Of a stretch of 64,000 nt of DNA, positions 58,284-64,000 are shown one piece after another. Origin of the DNA: Gordonia insulae. Its GTDB lineage: Bacteria > Actinomycetota > Actinomycetes > Mycobacteriales > Mycobacteriaceae. The stretch spans positions 5,456,001-5,520,000 of the forward strand of contig NZ_CP033972.1 in assembly GCF_003855095.1 (NCBI RefSeq), in the 5' to 3' direction. Under the pieces are notes generated by a model. It was given only the letters and a program-made list of their open reading frames with translations, had not been told where the DNA came from and ran no database searches. Every line of letters begins with the position of its first letter. Position 1 is the stretch's first letter. The translations under genes were made by a program, and so were the position numbers.

Positions 58284-58690
58284 TGCCTCCTAAGTCACGT
58301 AGCGCAGGCCCCAAGAAGGGCGCACGCCGTCGCGATAAGAAGAACGTCCCGCACGGCAACGCACACATCAAGTCGACGTTCAACAACACCATCGTGTCGA
58401 TCAGCGACCCCAACGGCAACGTCATCAGCTGGGCGTCGTCGGGTCACGTCGGCTTCAAGGGCTCGCGCAAGAGCACCCCGTTCGCGGCTCAGCTCGCGGC
58501 CGAGAACGCTGCACGCAAGGCCCAGGAGCACGGCGTCAAGAAGGTCGACGTGTTCGTCAAGGGACCGGGTTCGGGTCGCGAGACCGCCATCCGGTCGCTG
58601 CAGGCAGCCGGCCTCGAGGTCGGCACCATTTCCGATGTCACCCCGCAGCCGCACAACGGTTGCCGTCCGCCCAAGCGGCGTCGGGTCTAG
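58283..58690 (+). CDS. rpsK: 30S ribosomal protein S11
   Basis: 135 residues. S11 forms part of the mRNA exit channel of the 30S platform. Signature segments [52 protein letters not shown] and [13 protein letters not shown] are all present. TAATG coupling to rpsM. Confidence 0.98.
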   Translation: MPPKSRSAGPKKGARRRDKKNVPHGNAHIKSTFNNTIVSISDPNGNVISWASSGHVGFKGSRKSTPFAAQLAAENAARKAQEHGVKKVDVFVKGPGSGRETAIRSLQAAGLEVGTISDVTPQPHNGCRPPKRRRV

Positions 58691-58714
58691 CGGGAAAGGG
58701 AGGAACTAGAAACC

Positions 58715-59320
58715 ATGGCTCGTTATACCGGCCCCGCAACAAAGAAGTCCCGTCGTCTTCGCGTCGATCTCATCGGCGGCGACCAGGCGTTCGAGCGTCG
58801 CCCCTACCCGCCCGGCCAGCACGGCCGTTCGCGGATCAAGGAGAGCGAATACCTGCAGCAGCTGCAGGAGAAGCAGAAGGCCCGCTTCACCTACGGAGTG
58901 ATGGAGAAGCAGTTCCGTCGCTACTACGAAGAGGCCAATCGGCGCACCGGCAAGACCGGTGATCAGCTGCTGCAGATCCTCGAGACCCGTCTCGACAACG
59001 TCGTGTACCGCGCCGGCCTGGCCCGGACCCGTCGTCAGGCCCGCCAGATGGTCACCCACGGACACCTCACCGTCAACGGTGTGAATGTCGATGTGCCCAG
59101 CTACCGCGTCAGCCAGTACGACATCATCGACGTCCGTCCGAAGTCGCTGCAGACCGTGCCGTTCCAGATCGCCAAGGAGATCCAGGGCGATCGTCCGGTT
59201 CCCGGTTGGCTGCAGGTGGTCCCGTCGACCCTGCGCATCCTCGTGCACAACGTGCCCGAGCGCGCGCAGATCGACGTCCCGCTGCAGGAACAGCTCATCG
59301 TCGAGTTCTACTCGAAGTAA
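58715..59320 (+). CDS. rpsD: 30S ribosomal protein S4
   Basis: 201 residues. S4 is a primary 16S rRNA binder and affects accuracy. MARYTGPATKKSRRLRVDLI starts the protein. The S4 RNA-binding domain is LDNVVYRAGLARTRRQARQM (about residues 93-112). It lacks the N-terminal cysteine cluster of zinc-type S4. AAAGGGAGGAA provides a strong ribosome-binding site 24 bases after rpsK. Confidence 0.98.
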   Translation: MARYTGPATKKSRRLRVDLIGGDQAFERRPYPPGQHGRSRIKESEYLQQLQEKQKARFTYGVMEKQFRRYYEEANRRTGKTGDQLLQILETRLDNVVYRAGLARTRRQARQMVTHGHLTVNGVNVDVPSYRVSQYDIIDVRPKSLQTVPFQIAKEIQGDRPVPGWLQVVPSTLRILVHNVPERAQIDVPLQEQLIVEFYSK

Positions 59321-59398
59321 ACGCCCGACAGCTCATCTGCTGTTCGGTTCACCCTCGAGGCCGTCAAATAGCGGGCGGCCAAAGGAGAGAAACACGAA

Positions 59399-60451
59399 AT
59401 GCTCATCTCACAGCGACCCACCCTCACCGAGGAGATCATCGCCGACGACCGGTCGAAGTTCGTCATCGAACCTCTCGAGCCCGGTTTCGGTTACACCCTC
59501 GGTAACTCGCTTCGGCGTACGTTGCTGTCGTCCATCCCGGGCGCGGCGATCACCAGCATCCGCATCGACGGCGTGCTCCACGAGTTCACCACGGTCCCCG
59601 GGGTCAAGGAGGATGTCACCGACATCATCCTGAACCTCAAGGGCCTCGTGGTCAGCTCCGAAGAGGACGAGCCGGTCACCATGTACGTCCGCAAGCAGGG
59701 TCCGGGCACCGTCACCGGCGCCGACATCGTGCCCCCGGCCGGTGTCACCGTGCACAATCCTGATCTGCACATCGCCACCCTGAACGACAAGGGCAAGCTC
59801 GAGATCGAGCTGGTCGTCGAGCGGGGCCGTGGCTATGTGCCGGCCGTGCAGAACAAGGCGTCGGGTGCCGAGATCGGCCGCATCCCGGTCGACTCGATCT
59901 ACTCGCCGGTGCTCAAGGTGACCTACAAGGTCGAGGCCACCCGTGTCGAGCAGCGCACCGACTTCGATCGGCTCGTGCTCGACGTGGAGACCAAGAACTC
60001 GATCACCGCTCGGGACGCGCTCGCTTCGGCGGGCAAGACCCTGGTCGAGCTGTTCGGGCTCGCCCGGGAGCTCAACGTCGAGGCCGAGGGCATCGAGATC
60101 GGGCCGTCGCCGGCCGAGGCGGATCACATCGCGTCGTTCAGCCTGCCGATCGAGGATCTCGAGCTGACCGTCCGGTCCTACAACTGCCTCAAGCGCGAGG
60201 GTGTGCACACCGTCGGCGAGCTGGTTGCCCGGACCGAGTCGGATCTGCTGGACATCCGCAACTTCGGTCAGAAGTCGATCGACGAGGTCAAGGTCAAGCT
60301 GCACGCGCTGGGTCTGTCGCTCAAGGACAGCCCGGCCAGCTTCGATCCGTCGCAGGTGGCCGGTTACGACCCGGCGACCGGAACGTGGTCGGATGACGCG
60401 TCGTTCGACGCCGATTCCGGTGAGGATTTCGCGGAAACCGAGCAGCTGTAA
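59399..60451 (+). CDS. rpoA: RNA polymerase alpha subunit
   Basis: 350 residues. N-terminal assembly domain (about 1-235; [20 protein letters not shown] near residue 25) and C-terminal domain (about 250-320; [20 protein letters not shown] and [15 protein letters not shown]) that contacts promoter UP elements and activators. The tail after 325 is acidic. It follows rpsD by 78 bp in the operon, with AAAGGAGAGAAA before the ATG. Confidence 0.98.
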   Translation: MLISQRPTLTEEIIADDRSKFVIEPLEPGFGYTLGNSLRRTLLSSIPGAAITSIRIDGVLHEFTTVPGVKEDVTDIILNLKGLVVSSEEDEPVTMYVRKQGPGTVTGADIVPPAGVTVHNPDLHIATLNDKGKLEIELVVERGRGYVPAVQNKASGAEIGRIPVDSIYSPVLKVTYKVEATRVEQRTDFDRLVLDVETKNSITARDALASAGKTLVELFGLARELNVEAEGIEIGPSPAEADHIASFSLPIEDLELTVRSYNCLKREGVHTVGELVARTESDLLDIRNFGQKSIDEVKVKLHALGLSLKDSPASFDPSQVAGYDPATGTWSDDASFDADSGEDFAETEQL

Positions 60452-60513
60452 AGGCTGTCATCCAAACCCTGACTTCCGGTCGAGAGATCGTGAGTTTCTT
60501 CTAGGAGAAGACA

Positions 60514-61164
60514 ATGCCCAAGCCCACCAAGGGTGCCCGTCTCGGCGGGTCGGCCAGCCACCAGAAGGCGATGCTGGCGAATCTCGCCACGTCGCTCTTC
60601 GAGCACGGCCGCATCACCACCACCGAAGCGAAGGCGAAGCGGCTGCGCCCGTACGCCGAGAAGCTGATCACCCACGCGAAGGCCGGTTCGCTGGCTCATC
60701 GTCGTGAGGTGATGAAGGACATCCGTGACAAGGATGTCGTGCACACGCTGTTCGCGGAGATCGGTCCGTTCTTCGCGGAGCGTCCCGGCGGCTACACCCG
60801 CATCATCAAGACCCTGCCGCGCAAGGGCGACAACGCCCCCATGGCAGTGATCGAGCTGGTGCGCGAGTCGACCGCGAGCAGCGAGGCCAGCCGCGCAACC
60901 CGCGTCGCGGCCTCCAAGAAGGCGGCCGAGGACAAGCTGGAGGCGACCGAAGAGGTTGTCGCCGAGCCTTCGGACGCCGGGAGCGAAGCGAGCGGGTCCA
61001 GTGTTGCCGACGCCGACGCCGAGAACGTGGTGGAGGCCGTGGAGGCCGACGCCACCGACGCCGAGGTCGAGAACGCCGACGCTGTTGCCGAGGCCATCGA
61101 TGACCAGTCGAGTGCGGCGACGGCGGATGACGCCGCAGCCGACGAGAAGAAGTCGGACGACTGA
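60514..61164 (+). CDS. rplQ: 50S ribosomal protein L17 with long acidic tail
   Basis: 216 residues, against about 127 in E. coli. The first 120 residues are normal L17 ([59 protein letters not shown]). The rest is an Ala/Glu/Asp-rich, probably disordered tail. Extended L17 tails are common in actinobacteria. Inside the tail, at 60975-60995, lies the same core word as in the NRPS tandem repeat, on the opposite strand relative to that gene's repeat as written. Followed by a strong terminator. Confidence 0.96.
   Translation: MPKPTKGARLGGSASHQKAMLANLATSLFEHGRITTTEAKAKRLRPYAEKLITHAKAGSLAHRREVMKDIRDKDVVHTLFAEIGPFFAERPGGYTRIIKTLPRKGDNAPMAVIELVRESTASSEASRATRVAASKKAAEDKLEATEEVVAEPSDAGSEASGSSVADADAENVVEAVEADATDAEVENADAVAEAIDDQSSAATADDAAADEKKSDD
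60975..60995. repeat. single copy of the dispersed GAGCGAAGCGAGC word
   Basis: 21 bases identical to part of the 36-bp unit at 10441-10572 (reverse-complemented). It contributes residues GSEASG to the L17 tail, the same peptide as in the NRPS. The core GCTCGCTTCGCTC contains a mirror repeat (CTCGCT-TCGCTC). Confidence 0.85.
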
Positions 61165-61175
61165 GTCCACAGCAG

Positions 61176-62057
61176 TTGTCAGAACCCGCCGTCACCGCAT
61201 CAGGTGACGGCGGGTTCTGTCGTTTGCGCCTCGACGTCTCCTACGACGGCACCGACTTCGCCGGCTGGGCCCGGCAGATCGGCCAGCGGACCGTGTGCGA
61301 CACGCTGGAGTCGACGCTGTCGACGGTGTTGCGGGTGCCGATCCGGCTGACCGTCGCCGGACGCACCGACGCGGGCGTACATGCCACGGGCCAGGTCACG
61401 CACGCCGACGTCGCCGAGTCGGCGCTGGACACCCGGTCCATCGCCGGTGACCCGTCCCGGCTCGTGGGCCGGCTCGCCAAGATGCTGCCCGACGACGTCC
61501 GGGTGCGGCGGATCGAGCGGGTGACCGATGACTTCGACGCCCGGTTCTCGGCATTGCGCCGCCACTACGTGTACCGGCTCACCGACGCCCGCTGGGGAGC
61601 CGAGCCGGTGGATGCGCGCACCACCGCGACGTGGTCGCGGCCGCTGGATGTCGAAGCGCTCAACGTGGCCTCGCGGAGCCTGGTGGGGCTCAACGACTTC
61701 GCCGCGTTCTGCCGGCGCCGCGAGGGGGCCACCACGATCCGCGATCTGCAGCGATTCGACTGGACCGTCGACTCCGACGGCGTGTTCATCGGCCGGGTGA
61801 GTGCTGACGCCTTCTGCTGGTCGATGGTGCGGTCGCTGGTCGGTGCGGTGGCCAGCGTCGGCGACGGTCGGCGTGACATCGAATGGTGCCGCGGGCTGCT
61901 GGGCGAGACCGAACGCAACAGTCGCATCCCGGTCGCCGAGGCGCGTGGCCTGTGCCTGGTCGGGGTCGACTACCCGGCCGCGGGCGACCTCGCCGCCCGC
62001 AACGAGATCACCCGCGACGTCCGGACGTCATCGGGTGGGGGCTGCTGCGGCGGCTGA
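61176..62057 (+). CDS. truA: tRNA pseudouridine(38-40) synthase
   Basis: Up to 293 residues. TruA modifies U38-40 in the anticodon arm. The catalytic Asp is in [14 protein letters not shown] (about residues 61-74), with [16 protein letters not shown] before it. The 5' end is uncertain: the longest reading starts at a TTG (61176) and runs through the rplQ terminator hairpin. A second in-frame TTG at 61224 directly precedes the conserved RLDVSYDG. The C-terminus ends in SSGGGCCGG, an odd Gly/Cys tail. Confidence 0.9.
   Translation: MSEPAVTASGDGGFCRLRLDVSYDGTDFAGWARQIGQRTVCDTLESTLSTVLRVPIRLTVAGRTDAGVHATGQVTHADVAESALDTRSIAGDPSRLVGRLAKMLPDDVRVRRIERVTDDFDARFSALRRHYVYRLTDARWGAEPVDARTTATWSRPLDVEALNVASRSLVGLNDFAAFCRRREGATTIRDLQRFDWTVDSDGVFIGRVSADAFCWSMVRSLVGAVASVGDGRRDIEWCRGLLGETERNSRIPVAEARGLCLVGVDYPAAGDLAARNEITRDVRTSSGGGCCGG
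61181..61218 (+). terminator. strong hairpin after rplQ, overlapping the truA 5' end
   Basis: A perfect 16-bp stem (61181-61196 with 61203-61218) around the loop GCATCA, 16 bases after the rplQ stop, followed by TCGTTTGC rather than a clean T-run. It covers codons 2-15 of the longest truA reading. Confidence 0.75.
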
Positions 62058-62079
62058 GCCGCGCGCGGCCGACCGCGGG

Positions 62080-62784
62080 TCAGGTCGCCGTCGGTGGGAT
62101 ATCGGCTCCGTCGATGTCCGGGGCTTCGGTGAGGTCGACGAGCTCGGTGCCGAGATCCGTGAGGAATGCGACAATCATGTCGCCCAACATCTTTCGCTGA
62201 CCGGGGCGTTGATCGGCGGCGGTGAGGTCGCGGCCGAACAATGTCTTGAACGTGTAGCGGTTGGCCACCCGGAAGAAGCAATAGCTGCTGATGGCCAGGT
62301 GCACATCGAGCGCGTCGACGTCGGTGCGGAACAGACCGCGGTCGCGGCCCACCTCGAGGATGCGACCGAGGATGTCGACGGCTGGGCTGCCCAGCTCCTG
62401 GACCGCGGCCGAGTTCTTGATGTGGGCGCCCTTGAGGATGTTCTCGCCCGCGACGATGCGGATGAAGTCGGGATTGCGGTCGTGGTGATCGAAGGTGATC
62501 TCCGCGAGCTGCCGGATGGCGGTGACGGGGTCGTCCTCGATGTGGCTGACGCGCTGTTCGAGGCGACGGATCTTGCCGTAGGAGGTCTCCAGGACGGCTT
62601 GGTAGAGACCGTCCTTGTCGCCGTAGTAGTAGTAGATCATCCGCTTGGTGGTGTGGGTCTTCGCGGCGATCTCGTCCACCCGGGCGCCGGCATAGCCCTT
62701 GTTCGCGAATTCCTTGGTGGCCACGGCGACGATGTTCGCCTTGGTGCGTTCGCTGTCGCGGCGGCGGACGGTCTCGGTGGTCAC
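62080..62784 (-). CDS. TetR family transcriptional regulator
   Basis: 234 residues. N-terminal helix-turn-helix: IVAVATKEFANKGYAGARVD then EIAAKTHTTKRMIYYYYGDKDGLYQAVLE, quoted in parts. The ligand-binding half resembles the TetR_C (YcdC/RutR-like) group, with FDHHDRNPDFIRIVAGENI. GTG start. A 20-bp element with TGAAC/GTTCA arms lies just upstream. It stands upstream of no co-oriented gene here, convergent with truA; the regulated gene is not evident, though aroE lies just upstream on the same strand. Confidence 0.85.
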   Translation of the reverse strand: MTTETVRRRDSERTKANIVAVATKEFANKGYAGARVDEIAAKTHTTKRMIYYYYGDKDGLYQAVLETSYGKIRRLEQRVSHIEDDPVTAIRQLAEITFDHHDRNPDFIRIVAGENILKGAHIKNSAAVQELGSPAVDILGRILEVGRDRGLFRTDVDALDVHLAISSYCFFRVANRYTFKTLFGRDLTAADQRPGQRKMLGDMIVAFLTDLGTELVDLTEAPDIDGADIPPTAT

Positions 62785-62788
62785 CTGA

Positions 62789-62808
62789 TGAACTCTATCG
62801 TTCGTTCA
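62789..62808. promoter_or_regulatory. candidate TetR operator
   Basis: Arms TGAAC (62789-62793) and GTTCA (62804-62808) around a ten-base centre, four bases upstream of the TetR start codon. Position suits autoregulation. Confidence 0.4.
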
Positions 62809-62830
62809 TTGCCGGCGCCGTCCTCGACGG

Positions 62831-63769
62831 TCACGCACTCCGCGGCACGGCGGCGTCCTCGGCGGCGATCAGATCACGGATGTGGCGCGTCATGCGCGCG
62901 GCGTCGGGCTCGATGCCGTGGAACAGATGCAGCGCGTCGACGGCCTGATGGACGGCCATCCCGTCGCCGGTGAGGGTACGTGCGCCGACTGAACGTGCGT
63001 TGGCGATCAGTTCGGTGACGACCGGCCGGTAGACGACCTCGGCGACCCAGAGATCCGCACGCAGGGTGCCGGCCGACACCGCCATACCGGGGTGCGCGGC
63101 CATCCCGATCGGGGTGGCATGGACGAGACCGTCCGCTCGCGCGATCAGCGTGTCGGCGTCGTCGACGCCGCCCGCGGTGACCGTCGTGTCGACGAACAGC
63201 GGCCGCAGCGACTCGGCGAGCGCCCGGGCCCGCACGGGGTCGGCGTCGACGATGTGGAATCGCCCGACCCCCCGCGTCAGCATCGCGTACGCGACCGCCG
63301 CACCTGCGCCGCCCGCGCCGAGTTGGACGACGGCCGAGCGCGAGACGGGGTCGGGACTCTCGTCGCCGAATCCGAGGTCGAAGTTGCGTGCGAATCCCGA
63401 CCAGTCGGTGTTGTGGCCGATGCGGCGGCCGTCGTCGAACACCACCGTGTTGACGGCCCCCAATCGCTCGGCCCCGGGCGACAGCTCGTCGAGGAGATCG
63501 AGCACACGCTGTTTGAACGGATGGGTGACGTTGAGTCCCCGCATGCCGATCGCCTGCGCGCGGTCGAGGACCGCGCCGAGGTCGAAGGTCGGTGCGTCGG
63601 CGGGCGGAACGTCGAGGACGAGGTAACTGTGGTGTAGCCCGTGAGCCGCGGCCTCACGTTCGTGCATCGGTGGTGTCAGGGAGTGCGAGATGCCCTGCCC
63701 GACCAGAGCGCAGACTGTTGCTCCCTCGTGGATTCGGCTTGCGGCGGTGGCGAACTCGGAGTGGAACAT
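62831..63769 (-). CDS. aroE: shikimate (or quinate) dehydrogenase
   Basis: 312 residues. NADP/NAD-dependent reduction of 3-dehydroshikimate. Substrate site: GQGISHSLTPPMHE (about residues 24-37) and LNVTHPFKQRVLD with the catalytic Lys; NTDWSGFARNF; nucleotide site QLGAGGAGAAVAYA (about 134-147). The start at the ATG 63767-63769 fits the family. The preceding gene ends 40 bp upstream on the same strand and looks like an MFS transporter, so this is more likely a catabolic quinate/shikimate enzyme than the biosynthetic AroE. Confidence 0.85.
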   Translation of the reverse strand: MFHSEFATAASRIHEGATVCALVGQGISHSLTPPMHEREAAAHGLHHSYLVLDVPPADAPTFDLGAVLDRAQAIGMRGLNVTHPFKQRVLDLLDELSPGAERLGAVNTVVFDDGRRIGHNTDWSGFARNFDLGFGDESPDPVSRSAVVQLGAGGAGAAVAYAMLTRGVGRFHIVDADPVRARALAESLRPLFVDTTVTAGGVDDADTLIARADGLVHATPIGMAAHPGMAVSAGTLRADLWVAEVVYRPVVTELIANARSVGARTLTGDGMAVHQAVDALHLFHGIEPDAARMTRHIRDLIAAEDAAVPRSA

Positions 63770-63809
63770 GAGTCTCTCTCGTGGTCGGGCAGGGCGATGA
63801 GCGGGACGG

Positions 63810-64000
63810 TCAGGCCGGCGAGCCGTTGAGCACGCGTCGCTTCTCGGCGGCGTCGGGTGCGGCGGGCCGCACACCGAGCTGCATCGTGTCGGTCTTGTGG
63901 GTCTCCACCGCCGTGGATGCGGCCGCTGCTGCGATCAGGGCGCAGACCGCGACGACGATCGCGACCGGGACCCAGCCCATGCGGCCGTCACCGAGGATCG
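63810..64000 (-). CDS. C-terminal end of a probable MFS transporter (5' end outside window)
   Basis: About 62 codons before the TGA at 63810-63812. They encode one hydrophobic helix (GWVPVAIVVAVCALIAAAAA) and a short hydrophilic tail rich in Thr/Arg. The pattern fits the last helix of a metabolite:H+ symporter of the shikimate/benzoate type, which would suit the adjacent aroE. The call is weak because only the tail is visible. Confidence 0.4.
   Translation of the reverse strand, partial: ILGDGRMGWVPVAIVVAVCALIAAAAASTAVETHKTDTMQLGVRPAAPDAAEKRRVLNGSPA

Noticed and set aside
1..64000. tRNA, rRNA, insertion sequences and transposase genes
   Set aside because: None was recognised on either strand; I did not find cloverleaf signatures or transposase motifs.

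Overview
The window is about 64 kb of GC-rich DNA from a mycolic-acid-type actinobacterium (order Mycobacteriales). Gordonia or a close relative is my best guess; no rRNA gene is present to confirm it. Supporting signs are the gene order of the ribosomal blocks (rplN-rplX-rplE-rpsN; rpsH-rplF-rplR-rpsE-rpmD-rplO; secY-adk-map; infA-rpmJ-rpsM-rpsK-rpsD-rpoA-rplQ-truA), frequent GTG starts, narGHJI-narK, and an aminoacyl-lipid synthase with a neighbouring esterase.

Layout. (1) 1-14915, minus strand: one very large four-module NRPS gene, then mbtH and a DrrA-type ABC ATPase cut by the window edge. All three genes overlap by a few bases, so they form a natural-product operon. (2) 15128-16903: rplN, rplX, rplE and rpsN with their own promoter and a strong terminator. 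(3) 16907-35815: a 19-kb block separating rpsN from rpsH. It holds a DUF4262 protein, a 2-keto acid decarboxylase, a tight three-gene cassette (DUF559 nuclease, winged-helix protein, double ATPase with a HerA-like half), the narGHJI-narK nitrate respiration operon, a cupin, a PQQ-type sugar dehydrogenase lipoprotein, a DUF2127 membrane protein and an EthD-like protein. (4) 35823-41715: rpsH to rplO, then secY, adk and map. (5) 42047-48406: a predicted aminoacyl-lipid module (membrane esterase, MprF-like synthase, and an AlaRS-like enzyme lacking the editing and C-Ala domains), then fdhD and dtd. (6) 48468-53517: a sulfonate or organosulfur operon (substrate-binding lipoprotein, permease, ATPase, FMN-dependent monooxygenase, flavin reductase). 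(7) 53760-57039: small genes and a divergent MarR/FAD-monooxygenase pair. (8) 57074-62057: infA to truA. (9) 62080-64000: a TetR regulator, a shikimate dehydrogenase and the end of a probable MFS transporter.

Most notable: the nuclease/winged-helix/double-ATPase cassette at 19378-24456 has the layout of an antiphage or DNA-conflict system, and I cannot match it to a named one. The editing-free AlaRS-like gene beside an MprF-like synthase suggests a dedicated alanyl-tRNA supply for lipid modification. Two very short ORFs are positioned to couple translation inside ribosomal operons. A 36-bp tandem repeat lies inside an NRPS condensation domain, and its core sequence recurs in the rplQ tail. 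No tRNA, rRNA, CRISPR array, insertion sequence or prophage was recognised.
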